From Nitrospirota bacterium (GTDB lineage Bacteria > Nitrospirota > Nitrospiria > Nitrospirales > Nitrospiraceae): DNA of 64,000 nucleotides. This document shows positions 27,986 through 35,748 of the stretch, in pieces (the stretch's first letter is position 1; each line of letters begins with the position of its first letter). The position numbers were made by a program, and so were the translations under genes. The stretch spans positions 93,411-157,410 of the forward strand of contig JAGXAR010000001.1 of NCBI GenBank assembly GCA_018971525.1, in the 5' to 3' direction. The notes under the pieces are model-generated. The model had not been told where the DNA came from and did not search any database. It saw only the letters and a program-made list of their open reading frames with translations.

Positions 27986-28437
27986 AAACCAGCATTGCGA
28001 TCCCAATGAAGGAAACAACTATGCCAAAAGCGTTGGCTCCCGCCTCTACTTTCCCAATTCCGTAGCCGAGAAATGTTCCTCCCAGACTCGCCATAAGGAG
28101 CTGCCCCCCCACTTTGCAGTTGCCCTGACCGGAGTCTCTCATCGGCACGAGCGTTATCAACCTGAAGCCGAACATTGTCTCCCTGCAACTTTGCAATTTG
28201 TTCTTGTCGCGAACTGAGTTCATGATCAACGCCTCGGGCGACAATTTGTAATATGTCTCGCTGAGACGCGCGAAGTTGTGCTGCTGCAAGAACTGGTTCC
28301 ATTGCAGACTGCTGCAAGCCGCCACTCTGCTGAGCGTGCTGAAGGTTTGGCAGAGGGATGACTTCTCCAGCTAGCTGGATATCTTTCGTGCCAGTCCGTT
28401 CTGGCTCAGGAGGGATGATATGGTTTTCGTCCGTCAT
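27939..28437 (-). pseudogene. Coiled-coil plus two-helix membrane protein, frameshifted at a G7 tract
   Basis: The N-terminal frame (from ATG 28437) encodes a coiled coil (RDILQIVARGVDHELSSRQE, LQGDNVRLQVDNARADERL). After a run of seven G on the minus strand (about 28104-28110) it turns into a Ser/Arg-rich nonsense tail. With six G, the frame would continue as LQSGGQLLMASLGGTFLGYG and IVVSFIGIAMLVYGCWPVIS, two membrane helices, and stop at 27939. The intact protein would be about 166 residues. This could be a mutation, a phase-variable tract or a sequencing error. Confidence 0.65.
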
Positions 28438-28550
28438 GGAGGTGGTGCAGAGAACGCTACAGTGAGCATCATGGTTAAGTCAATGAAATGATCTGATTAA
28501 CGGAGAAGAACCTCACCCAGCTACTAACCAAAGCTTGTTCGTTTCTCTTT

Positions 28551-28650
28551 AAGAGGAAGTAGCCGGACTGTCCTTCACTGCGCGCATCGGACGAGCACAG
28601 TTTCATCCTGCGCGTTCTGCGAGCAAGAGGGATGGCCTGGCTGGTCCCTG
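28551..28650. repeat. Conserved-tip hairpin repeat, copy 1
   Basis: Core CTGCGCGCATCGGACGAGCA then CAGTTTCATCCTGCGCGTTC and TGCGAGCAAGAG. The GACGAGCAC / CTGCGCGTTC arms pair around TTTCAT. Outer flanks are partly complementary but weaker than in the copies at 30049 and 44383. Confidence 0.65.
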
Positions 28651-28693
28651 CCCCTGTCTGTGAAGGATTGGAGGTGGTTTGTGAAACCCAGCG

Positions 28694-28725
28694 CACCGGG
28701 GTCTCTTTCACAAGAGACCCCGGTG
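28694..28725 (-). terminator. Intrinsic-terminator-like hairpin after the Ig-like exported protein gene
   Basis: A perfect 14-base-pair stem, CACCGGGGTCTCTT / AAGAGACCCCGGTG, with a four-base loop, 24 bases beyond the stop of the minus-strand gene ending at 28750. Only a short T tract follows on the minus strand, but the stem is very stable. Confidence 0.65.
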
Positions 28726-28749
28726 GCCTTGAGATGGCTGGTAGTTGCG

Positions 28750-29103
28750 CTATTGCACTTCGACGGTGATGGTCTGGGTGGCAGCAACGAGCTTGTGATC
28801 CTTCGTCGCGCCGGTCACGGTGACCTGGTGCTTCCCTTTGCTCAGGCCCTTGAACGACCCGGGGAAACCCTTCTGATACTGATTGTCCAAGTACACATGG
28901 GCATGCGCGGCCTGGGAGCCCTTGGTGAACTCATACTTCAGCTCGAAGCTGTCGCTGACCTTGTCCCCGTCCTTGGGAGACGTAATCATGATCTTCGACC
29001 CGTCCTCGATCGGCTGATCCGCGGCAAAGACTGGTGCTCCGCTGAGACAGCCCGCTAACGCGATCCCCAATCCCATGAATCCGATACGTCCTATCACATG
29101 CAT
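28750..29103 (-). CDS. Exported Ig-like domain protein (DUF4399-like)
   Basis: 117 residues from ATG 29103, which has AAGGAGG six bases upstream. The leader IGFMGLGIALAGCLSGAPVF contains LAGC, a possible lipobox, and also a signal-peptidase I site at FAADQ. The mature domain (IMITSPKDGDKVSDSFELKY, HAHVYLDNQYQKGFPGSFKG, LSKGKHQVTVTGATKDHKLV) is an Ig-like beta-sandwich resembling DUF4399 and similar small periplasmic proteins. Function unknown; conserved His in AAHAHVYLD may bind metal, but this is a guess. Confidence 0.75.
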   Translation of the reverse strand: MHVIGRIGFMGLGIALAGCLSGAPVFAADQPIEDGSKIMITSPKDGDKVSDSFELKYEFTKGSQAAHAHVYLDNQYQKGFPGSFKGLSKGKHQVTVTGATKDHKLVAATQTITVEVQ

Positions 29104-29238
29104 TACGGCCTCCTTGTTTGAACCAGCTGAATGACCACTGCAGCTTACCATCCTTTACGGGAGATCTTCTTGTCTGGATTCCCATCGCGGTGGAGAATAT
29201 CGAGACTATTTCTACTTTTTCTGATTTTCCCAGTCCAT

Positions 29239-29270
29239 CCCGCTGCGCGCATCGAGCGAGCACCGTTAAG
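29239..29270. repeat. Conserved-tip hairpin repeat, degraded fragment
   Basis: CGCTGCGCGCATCGAGCGAG then CACCGTT matches the left half of the repeat copies at 29444 and 30049; the right half is missing. It lies in the 440-base non-coding region between the Ig-like gene and the zinc-ribbon gene. Confidence 0.4.
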
Positions 29271-29443
29271 TCTAATGCTCCCTCCAAGCTCGCTCGTTAT
29301 GTATCATGGATGGGGGCTGATTGATCTTCTACTGCGTGCGTCAGCGCTTACTTTCTCCCAGTTCATCAGCCAACCAAGTATGGGCGTGAGGAGCTTTCGA
29401 CTGCGGCCGTCTAGCCGAACTCCCCCGCTCCAAACATCTACTA

Positions 29444-29540
29444 AAGGGAGTGGCTGCGGCTACCCTTTACTGCGCGCATCGGACGAGCACAGTTTCATCG
29501 TGCGCGTTCTGCGAGCAAGAAGGGCACCTGACCGCTCCCT
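29444..29540. repeat. Conserved-tip hairpin repeat, copy 3
   Basis: Core GCGCGCATCGGACGAGCACA then GTTTCATCGTGCGCGTTCTG and CGAGCAAGAAGGG. The outer arms AGGGAGTGGCTGCGG / CCTGACCGCTCCCT are imperfectly complementary. It lies just beyond the stop of the zinc-ribbon gene (minus strand) and may terminate it. Confidence 0.65.
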
Positions 29541-29547
29541 CCTATCC

Positions 29548-29952
29548 TCACCTCTTGGCTTCCGGCGGCGGCCAGTTCATCTCCGTGTGTCTGCCGCAGT
29601 AGTAGCACGAAAGGCGGTAGCGGGCTTTGCGGCGAGGATTCGGCAGTGAGGTAAAGGTGATGGGGGTGTCGTCAATGGGGCAAGTGGGTTGATCGTGGAG
29701 GAGATGAACCTCGGCCATCATAGTGATCGAAGCGACGTCCCACGGTGGAGTCGCCTGTTCTTTCCCGGTGATCTTCTCTGTCATGTGGCAGCGCTGACAC
29801 TGCGCTTCGTAGGTTTTGATACGTGCATTGTGCAGGGTGTGATCGGTGACGTCCATCGGCCCCCCGCATCCAGGCTTAGGGCAGGTAAGATGTTCGTGCT
29901 GTAAGGCCTGGACGAACCGACTGTGTGCAGTCCGTTCTTGTTCTGACTTCAT
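29548..29952 (-). CDS. Zinc-ribbon-like hypothetical protein
   Basis: 134 residues from ATG 29952 with GGAGGAG upstream. It has three Cys pairs, CPKPGC near residue 24, CQRCH near 52 and LSCYYCGRH near 116, plus CPIDD near 91. This is the pattern of two zinc ribbons, the first pair of motifs forming one ribbon and the last forming another. No export signal. It may be a nucleic-acid- or protein-binding cytoplasmic protein; no named family recognised. Confidence 0.7.
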   Translation of the reverse strand: MKSEQERTAHSRFVQALQHEHLTCPKPGCGGPMDVTDHTLHNARIKTYEAQCQRCHMTEKITGKEQATPPWDVASITMMAEVHLLHDQPTCPIDDTPITFTSLPNPRRKARYRLSCYYCGRHTEMNWPPPEAKR

Positions 29953-30048
29953 GGCATCTCCTCCGAATCATTGCTCCGGTCGCTTCCATTGTAGGGCGAT
30001 TGGACTCTCTCGCCTCGTTCGCAGTTATTCTTTCTTTTCTCTTCCCCT

Positions 30049-30143
30049 AAAGGGTGGCCCAACCGCTCTTCACTGCGCGCATCGAACGAGCACCGTTTCA
30101 TCGTGCGCGTTCTGCGAGCAAGAAGAGCCGTGGGCCATCCTTT
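30049..30143. repeat. Conserved-tip hairpin repeat, copy 4
   Basis: Best plus-oriented copy. Outer arms AAAGGGTGGCCCAACCGCTC and GAAGAGCCGTGGGCCATCCT are nearly fully complementary. The tip GAACGAGCAC-CGTTTCATC-GTGCGCGTTC is shared with the other copies. It directly abuts the stop of the SDR gene (minus strand), consistent with terminator use. Confidence 0.75.
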
Positions 30144-30877
30144 CATATCCCCCACGCCCCGCTGATTTGGATATTCGCTCCGTTCACGTACCGTGCTTCG
30201 TCAGACAGCAGATACCGCACTGCGGCCACGGTGTCGTCTATGGTTCCGATGTAGCCTGCGGGTATGCGTCTGGTCATGCCGGCGAGTTCTTCCGGCGGCG
30301 CGCTGCCGGAATCGATGAAGCCGGGGGAAATCGCATTGACGGTAATGCCGTGCGGCGCCAGGAGTTTGGCCAGGGTGCGAGTGAGTATCAAGACGCCGGC
30401 CTTGGCGATGTAATGGGCGGTGACGTCCGGCTGTGAAATCATCTGATCGGCGTTGGCCATGCTGAAATTGATGATGTGTCCGGATTTACGGGCTTTCATT
30501 CCGGGAGCGACAGCCTGAGCCAAATAGAAAATGGGATGGAGGTTGCCGTCGAACATCTCGTTCCAGCCTTCGGCTGTCTCCTCGAACAGGTTCACGCGAT
30601 GGTAGGGCCCTGCGCCGTTGATCAGTGTGTCGATCCGCCCCCACTGCTGTTCGACTTGGGCCACAAGACCTTTGGCCGCCCGGGGGTCTGACACGTCACA
30701 GCGAATCGAGAGCGCACGACCCCCACGATTTGTGATGGCGTCGGCTGTGGCTGTGGCCTCTGTTTCGCTCGTGCGGTAGCAGATGGCGACCGACCACTGT
30801 TGTGCCGCCAGATCGAGCGCGATCCCCCGTCCGATGCCTTTGGCCCCGCCTGTGATGAGCGCCACTCGCTCTGCCAT
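30143..30877 (-). CDS. SDR-family oxidoreductase with altered active-site motif
   Basis: 244 residues, a Rossmann-fold short-chain dehydrogenase/reductase. The cofactor motif ITGGAKGIGRGIAL and the structural motif LINGAGP (usually NNAG) are clear, as are INFSMANADQM and ITVNAISPGFIDSGS. The usual YxxxK is replaced by H-Y-I-A-K (in TAHYIAKAGVLIL): the residue four before the Lys is His, and the Tyr is one position off. It resembles FabG/pteridine-reductase-type members. It lies in a minus-strand run with the two arsenosugar-type glycosyltransferases, 10 bases from the next. Confidence 0.85.
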   Translation of the reverse strand: MAERVALITGGAKGIGRGIALDLAAQQWSVAICYRTSETEATATADAITNRGGRALSIRCDVSDPRAAKGLVAQVEQQWGRIDTLINGAGPYHRVNLFEETAEGWNEMFDGNLHPIFYLAQAVAPGMKARKSGHIINFSMANADQMISQPDVTAHYIAKAGVLILTRTLAKLLAPHGITVNAISPGFIDSGSAPPEELAGMTRRIPAGYIGTIDDTVAAVRYLLSDEARYVNGANIQISGAWGI

Positions 30878-30887
30878 GGGTGATCCC

Positions 30888-31673
30888 TTATGTGGTCGGT
30901 GTGGCCCGTTCAGCTAATCGAGTCTTGAGTCGGGTCGCGAGCAGCTGCAATGTGCCGGCTGTTCGCATGGAGAACGTCCGGTCTTGTTTGGGTTTCTTAT
31001 TGTCCTCCCGGCAGTCTGCGATGAGCGCCTGCAAGTCTGGGATCGTATCCACGTCGCGCCAGGCGGTGGTGAGTCCGACAGACAAACACAGTGCCTTGGC
31101 CTGCTGTTGTGTGACGGCGATGACTTGATCGGTGGACCAAGGCACCCCGGTAAAGAGCTTTTCTGCCGGCTGCGTGAGGCCGATGAGGTAGTATCCGCCA
31201 TCCAGGGCTGGTCCCAAGACCACGTCCGAGCGGCCCAGCAACGCGAGCGCCTCTTGATACACCGACAGAGGCAAGGTCGGGACATCGGTCCCCACGATGA
31301 TCACCTGCTTGTAGCCTTTGGCGAATAGTTCGACAAAGGTGTGGTGCATCCGCTGGCCAAGGTCCTCTCCTACTTGATCCAGCAGCCTGACGCCCTGTCG
31401 TTCTTCCATAATTTTGAAGAACACCAGTGCAGAGGAAGGAGCACAGGCCAGGTACCGGTGGAACGGGAGCTGAAGTCTTGCGACAGCCAGTTTGGTCCGT
31501 TCCAGCATGTCGAGGACGAAGCTGCCGTGCAGGGTGGCCGCCTCGTTGGGCGTCAGGGGCGGGCAGAGCCGCGTCTTCACCTCTCCAGGGGTTGGAGCCT
31601 TGGCGAAGATCACCAACGCCGCGCGGGGCGAGAGGCGGGAGGTGTCAGGCGACTGAGAGGAAGGCTGCTTCAT
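30888..31673 (-). CDS. TIGR04282-family glycosyltransferase (arsenosugar type, DUF2064)
   Basis: 261 residues. GT-A-like nucleotidyl/glycosyl transferase with the family N terminus LVIFAKAPTPGEVKTRLCPP, and VIIVGTDVPTLPLSVYQEAL, DVVLGPALDGGYYLIGL and FTGVPWSTDQVIAVT. In the family definition this protein is paired with a TIGR04283 glycosyltransferase and associated with arsenosugar biosynthesis in some bacteria; the pair also occurs without arsenic genes. It sits 3 bases downstream of the TIGR04283 partner. No ArsM or radical SAM ArsS is in the window, so the pathway is not established here. Confidence 0.88.
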   Translation of the reverse strand: MKQPSSQSPDTSRLSPRAALVIFAKAPTPGEVKTRLCPPLTPNEAATLHGSFVLDMLERTKLAVARLQLPFHRYLACAPSSALVFFKIMEERQGVRLLDQVGEDLGQRMHHTFVELFAKGYKQVIIVGTDVPTLPLSVYQEALALLGRSDVVLGPALDGGYYLIGLTQPAEKLFTGVPWSTDQVIAVTQQQAKALCLSVGLTTAWRDVDTIPDLQALIADCREDNKKPKQDRTFSMRTAGTLQLLATRLKTRLAERATPTT

Positions 31674-31676
31674 GAT

Positions 31677-32390
31677 TTAACGAACCAATCCATACCACCG
31701 ACTAAGTGTATGAGAGCGTACGCCGATCCAATACAGAAATCGCAGTGCCCACATCAAGAGGATCGTCCGCAACGGTCCCTGCTGCTCCCAGCGACGGAAG
31801 GAGGTGGTCACGGTCGCGGTCAGGGCCGCGGTCGCTCCCTTTCGTTTGAGTCTGCGGGAGAAATCGATGTCCTCCATCAAGGGCATATCAGTGAAGCCTC
31901 CGAGTTGTTCGAAGATCGGGCGGCGCACGAACAGGGCCTGATCGCCGGTGGCGATGCCGCTCAGTCTCGATCGCCAGTTCATCATCCCGCTGATGATGTT
32001 TCCCCATATCGATGGGCGATTGAATCGGACGTCGAACCGTCCGCCCACCATCCGTTGATCAGTGAGCGTCGTCTGGATCATCGCGTTGGCATCGTCTGGA
32101 AGCTGCGTGTCGGCATGGAGAAAGAGAAGGACCTCTCCGCCACTGGCCTTTGCGCCTTCGTTCATCTGGCGGGCGCGTCCGCAGGGAGCGGTCACGAGTC
32201 GGACGGGGCTCTGTACCGCGGACTGAGTCCTCTGCCTGTAGGACTCGACAAGCACAGAGGTCTGATCGAGGCTCCCGCCATCCACCACGATGAGTTCATC
32301 GAAGCCGAGCGCGGCGGTGTGCACCAGTGTGGCCATGATTGTCCGTTCTTCGTTCAGAGTGGGAATGATGACGGAAATCATCATCGCCAT
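31677..32390 (-). CDS. TIGR04283-family glycosyltransferase (arsenosugar type)
   Basis: 237 residues, a compact GT2 fold: MISVIIPTLNEERTIMATLV, ELIVVDGGSLDQT, GRARQMNEGAKASGGEVLLF then LHADTQLPDDA (the DxD-like metal motif is HAD), and later GDQALFVRRPIFEQLGGF. The start may be ATG 32390 or the in-frame ATG at 32381 (MISVIIP). First gene of the minus-strand unit of TIGR04283, TIGR04282 and SDR genes. Its product together with the next would form the two-glycosyltransferase pair described for arsenosugar clusters. Confidence 0.9.
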   Translation of the reverse strand: MAMMISVIIPTLNEERTIMATLVHTAALGFDELIVVDGGSLDQTSVLVESYRQRTQSAVQSPVRLVTAPCGRARQMNEGAKASGGEVLLFLHADTQLPDDANAMIQTTLTDQRMVGGRFDVRFNRPSIWGNIISGMMNWRSRLSGIATGDQALFVRRPIFEQLGGFTDMPLMEDIDFSRRLKRKGATAALTATVTTSFRRWEQQGPLRTILLMWALRFLYWIGVRSHTLSRWYGLVR

Positions 32391-32396
32391 GACACG

Positions 32397-32622
32397 TTAG
32401 CAGGCTGCGGAAAAACTATGTTGGCGCGCTAGAACTTCGATGGTCCGTACGTGTGGCACAGCAGGAGAACACTCCCCCAAAATGCTCAAACGCGCCGCCC
32501 AACAAGGCCGCAGCTCGCGAAGTAGGCTGAGGTTGAGGTCAAGGTTGAGCGAAGATTCGAATGGCTTCATCTCAGCCTTAACCTTATAGGAACGCTGGCG
32601 GACTGTTTCAGCATCCTGTTAG
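32397..32622. repeat. CTAG-ended interspersed element, copy B
   Basis: Left end TTAGCAGGCTGCGGAAAAAC and right end GACTGTTTCAGCATCCTGTT then AG are inverted repeats of each other. It shares GAACTTCGATGGTC with copy C and holds the AGGCTGAGG palindrome. The right end supplies the TAA stop (complement TTA at 32619) of the adjacent minus-strand membrane-protein gene. Confidence 0.7.
32523..32590. repeat. AGGCTGAGG-type palindromic repeat, copy 2
   Basis: TAGGCTGAGGTTGAGGTCAA with GGTTGAGC forms the left arm and CTCAGCCTTAACCTTATAGG the right. It is nested inside the CTAG-ended element at the same relative place as in the 11.5-kb copy. Confidence 0.5.
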
Positions 32623-33002
32623 GCGGGTTTCTTCGGTTCGTTGAACATGAAGTACATGACGACAATTACGGTAGACCAAAACACGACTTGCTTGTGCCAG
32701 AAGAGGACCTCACCATAGTGGAAGAAGCCGGCTGCGAGCAGGAGGGCGCCGCCGATGAGGCAGTAGCGGAGGGTCATGTTTTCGACGACCGCATTCGCCC
32801 ACACGGCAACCCCTCCGAAGTAAATCACGAACGAGACGAAGTCGATTTCGAATCCCCCGCTGATCGAGAGAAACACGTTGAGGAAGCCGATGAAGATGAG
32901 GGCGGTGCCTATTATCATCCCCGCGACACGCATCTGCCTGTCGCTCCCGGAGTCGTCATCCGGCTCGCGGCGCACCGGCTCGTTTGTCGGTTCTGTCGGC
33001 AT
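32619..33002 (-). CDS. Four-helix membrane protein, hypothetical
   Basis: 127 residues. A polar, acidic N terminus of about 25 residues precedes four hydrophobic segments (VAGMIIGTALIFIGFLNVFL, FVSFVIYFGGVAVWANAVV, YCLIGGALLLAAGFFHYG, VVFWSTVIVVMYFMFN). No motif or family recognised. The ribosome site is weak (TAGGAA). Its stop codon lies in the end of the CTAG-ended repeat, so the original C terminus may have been altered by that insertion. Confidence 0.7.
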   Translation of the reverse strand: MPTEPTNEPVRREPDDDSGSDRQMRVAGMIIGTALIFIGFLNVFLSISGGFEIDFVSFVIYFGGVAVWANAVVENMTLRYCLIGGALLLAAGFFHYGEVLFWHKQVVFWSTVIVVMYFMFNEPKKPA

Positions 33003-33051
33003 GGTTAGCTGGTTCCTAAAAGGGGTTTACGCGTTGGCGCTCAGCATCCTG

Positions 33052-34206
33052 CTAGATCTTAAAATGTTTGCTCAGGGTCAGGGCCTGTCGCTGATATGAT
33101 GAACCCAGAACTGATCCGTAGAGTTGGGTTGGTATCTCCGTCATCTTGTCATATACAACCTTAAAAAATGTTTGCCCATCGTGAATCAGGAAGGGCACGT
33201 CGTGTGGCCGCACTTCCAAGACGACCTGGGTTCCCTTTATTTCCCCTCTTGCGCCATAACCAAAGCCTGGATCGAAGAACCCTGCATAATGCGTTCTTAC
33301 TTCTCCACAGGCCGCCTCATAAGCAACCATTTCAGCTGCGTAGCCTGGAGGAACGCGTATTCGTTCCTTTGATGCAAGGATATAGAACTCCTCTGGCTCA
33401 AGCAAAAGGCTGTCATCTTTTCGCCTGTGTATAGGCTCCCAGAAATCCAGCGCCGGGTGGTAGCCGATTTTTGAAAGGTCAATAATGTGGCTGTTCTTTT
33501 TTGCCCTGTATCCGACTATATTTCGATCAGACTCTGAGCCCTGTAGATCAATTCTAAGAAACAACCCCTTATCAATTCTTACATCTCGTGCCGGAACCGG
33601 CTCATCAGTCGAAGTGTTATGGAATAATAGGATGTCATCAGCATGCAGCTTCTTGATTGCTGAGTCACTAACAGTTGCCTGTCCAGCTACAAACCTAACT
33701 TGGTTAAGGCACATCCCCGTTTTTAGCTTTATCGCAAACGAGCGCGGAACAATTTCCAAGTAGAGTGGGCCTTTGTACCCCGCTTCGATGTCATCAAAAC
33801 TAGCGCAAAGGTCGGTAATCACTCTCGTGAAAATATCCAGACGACCTGTTGTACTCTTTGGATTCGCTCTGGCGCGGAGGTCCTTGCTTAGGGTGAGACT
33901 CTCCAAGAGTGGCACCAAATATACATGTCCTTTTTCTAAAATTGCGCCTTCGCGGAGATCTATTTCATACATTACTAGATCCTCTTGAAAAGCATCCATC
34001 ACGGCGAGCCTATGCCCCACCTCAGAACGCTCAGGGAGGAAGCTGCTTAAAAGGCGGTAGGCTTTAACTCCAAGCCTAAGATCCAAACTAGCTGGTTGAA
34101 TTTGGCGGTCTTCGATAGGAGAATCGGCCTGAACAACGCCTAGCGCAATGAGCTCTTTGATCTGTTGGTAGGAAAGAATTCCTGACTGCCGGGTATTAGT
34201 TGTCAC
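33052..34206 (-). CDS. dcd: Two-domain 2'-deoxycytidine 5'-triphosphate deaminase
   Basis: 384 residues, matching the long (about 360 aa) two-domain dCTP deaminase family that makes dUTP from dCTP for thymidylate synthesis. The first Dcd/dUTPase-fold repeat has IQPASLDLRLGVKAYRL, LRARANPKSTTGRLDIFTRV and YKGPLYLEIVPRSFAIKLK; the second has LDFWEPIHRRKD, GYAAEMVAYEAACGEVRTHY and GARGEIKGTQVVLEVRPHDV. Its start overlaps the kamA-like stop by four bases. The gene is clearly AT-richer and uses rarer codons (TTA, ATA, AAA) than flanking genes, which points to horizontal transfer. Confidence 0.92.
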   Translation of the reverse strand: MTTNTRQSGILSYQQIKELIALGVVQADSPIEDRQIQPASLDLRLGVKAYRLLSSFLPERSEVGHRLAVMDAFQEDLVMYEIDLREGAILEKGHVYLVPLLESLTLSKDLRARANPKSTTGRLDIFTRVITDLCASFDDIEAGYKGPLYLEIVPRSFAIKLKTGMCLNQVRFVAGQATVSDSAIKKLHADDILLFHNTSTDEPVPARDVRIDKGLFLRIDLQGSESDRNIVGYRAKKNSHIIDLSKIGYHPALDFWEPIHRRKDDSLLLEPEEFYILASKERIRVPPGYAAEMVAYEAACGEVRTHYAGFFDPGFGYGARGEIKGTQVVLEVRPHDVPFLIHDGQTFFKVVYDKMTEIPTQLYGSVLGSSYQRQALTLSKHFKI

Positions 34207-35396
34207 AGTTCGTCCACATCTCCCCCGCAGCTGTTTCCCCAGGCAGCATAGCCGTCTCGGTCGGGGTAGCTGTCACCACAGGACGCAAACGCTTCAGCTG
34301 AGCCATCGTCCGATGATCGTGTGCCGACCATTGGGAGTTCGTGCCCGCCTCCAGCTTTTGGCTGTGGGTAATGGAAGGTCTTGTTCTCGTAATTCCTCAG
34401 GACCGCTCCGTCTTCATCCATATGCACCATATAGTCGCCGGGAAGCAAGGGGATCTTGCCGCCGCCGCCCGGCGCATCGATCACGAAGTGTGGGACCGCC
34501 ATCCCGCTGGTGTGGCCCTGCAGTGACTTAATAATATTCAGCCCCGTTTCGACCATGGTGCGGAAATGATTCGTGCCCTTGGTCAGGTCCGCTTGGTAGA
34601 GATAGTAGGGTTTGATGCGGGCGAGCAGGAGCTGATGCATCAATCGTTTCATGATTTCCGGATCGTCGTTGACGCCTTTGAGCAGCACGGTTTGCGCGCC
34701 GAGCGGCACACCGGCATCGGCTAACATCCCGCAGGCCGTTTTGACTTCCGGGGTCAGTTCATCCGGGTGGTTGAAGTGCAGATTCATATAAATAGGGTGG
34801 TACTTCTTCACGATCGCGCAGAGTTCCGGGGTGATCCGTTCCGGTAACGTGCCGGGCACCCGGGAGCCGAGGCGAATCAGTTCCAGATGCGGGATGGTGC
34901 GCAGGGCCTTGAGGATCCGTTCTAATAAATGATCCGGCAGGAGCAAGGGGTCGCCGCCGGAGAGAATGACGTCCCGCACTTCGGTATGCTCGCGCAAGTA
35001 GGCGATGGCCTGGTCGAGTTCGCCTTTCTTGAGGAATCCCGGTTTCCCGACCAGGCGTTTTCTCGTGCAGAACCGGCAATAAATCGGACACTGGTTCGTC
35101 ACCATGAGCAGAACGCGATCCGGATAGCGATGGACAAGATGCGGGACCGGACTCATGAGATCTTCCTCGAGCGGATCGTCTTCCGCTTCGAAGTCGTCCA
35201 TTTCGGCGATGTCCGGGACCACCTGTTTCCAAATGGCGTCGCCCTTTTTTTTAATCGTCGCCATCACAGCGGGGGTAATGCGCATTGGATAGTCGCCCAC
35301 GATGGCTTCGATTTCTTTCGCGTCGACACCGAGCCGCTCCGCTAAGTCTTTTGGTTTCACGATGCTGTCGGCGAGTATGCGTCTCCATGCTTCCAT
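34203..35396 (-). CDS. KamA-family radical SAM protein (lysine 2,3-aminomutase-like)
   Basis: 397 residues. The radical SAM cluster motif CPIYCRFC (CxxxCxxC) lies in LLMVTNQCPIYCRFCTRKR, and DVILSGGDPLLLPDHLLERI follows. The PLP-binding Lys lies in the conserved C-terminal segment (HFVIDAPGGGGKIPLLPGDY). Family members are lysine 2,3-aminomutases or the EF-P-modifying EpmB; the 397-residue length fits both, and no efp or epmA is nearby, so substrate is unsettled. The N-terminal LAERLGVDAKEIEAIVGDYP is usual for the family. Translationally coupled (ATGA) to dcd downstream. Confidence 0.9.
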   Translation of the reverse strand: MEAWRRILADSIVKPKDLAERLGVDAKEIEAIVGDYPMRITPAVMATIKKKGDAIWKQVVPDIAEMDDFEAEDDPLEEDLMSPVPHLVHRYPDRVLLMVTNQCPIYCRFCTRKRLVGKPGFLKKGELDQAIAYLREHTEVRDVILSGGDPLLLPDHLLERILKALRTIPHLELIRLGSRVPGTLPERITPELCAIVKKYHPIYMNLHFNHPDELTPEVKTACGMLADAGVPLGAQTVLLKGVNDDPEIMKRLMHQLLLARIKPYYLYQADLTKGTNHFRTMVETGLNIIKSLQGHTSGMAVPHFVIDAPGGGGKIPLLPGDYMVHMDEDGAVLRNYENKTFHYPQPKAGGGHELPMVGTRSSDDGSAEAFASCGDSYPDRDGYAAWGNSCGGDVDEL

Positions 35397-35442
35397 GCGG
35401 TCTCCTTTACTGTCGAGTGGATCAGCAGGCCTGCCGGCCCGA

Positions 35443-35697
35443 TTAGTTGCCGCCGATCCGATCCTGACCGTACGCTTTGTCCAAGTGATTAAGGATGTCG
35501 TCGGTTTCTGTCAACACCATGTCCCCATCCTTGAGGACCGGGACATAGTACTGGCCTGAGACTTCGTGGACCACTTTGCGCATCGGGCGAACGTCGGGCA
35601 CGACGACGTGTTCATACTCGAGGTGGAGGTCCTCCAGTTTCTGGCGCACCACTTCGCAGTCGGGACACCAGGCAACGTGATAGAGGGTAAGAGCCAT
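35443..35697 (-). CDS. Glutaredoxin/GST N-terminal-like small thiol protein
   Basis: 84 residues from ATG 35697 (a GTG at 35706 would add three). Thioredoxin-fold with a CPDC active site: LTLYHVAWCPDCEVVRQKLE, then cis-Pro region YYVPVLKDGDMVLTETDDIL and NHLDKAYG, as in GST N-terminal/NrdH-type glutaredoxins. It lacks the GST C-terminal helical domain. It is likely to handle cytosolic thiol-disulfide exchange. Lies 46 bases upstream of the kamA-like gene on the same strand. Confidence 0.82.
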   Translation of the reverse strand: MALTLYHVAWCPDCEVVRQKLEDLHLEYEHVVVPDVRPMRKVVHEVSGQYYVPVLKDGDMVLTETDDILNHLDKAYGQDRIGGN

Positions 35698-35748
35698 AGA
35701 AGACACTATAACTGATGCAAGTGATATGTGGAGTGGTTCGGTTCCGGT

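Noticed and set aside
31341..32432. 363-codon plus-strand frame across the arsenosugar glycosyltransferase genes
   Set aside because: It is antisense to two recognised genes and has no domain or ribosome site.
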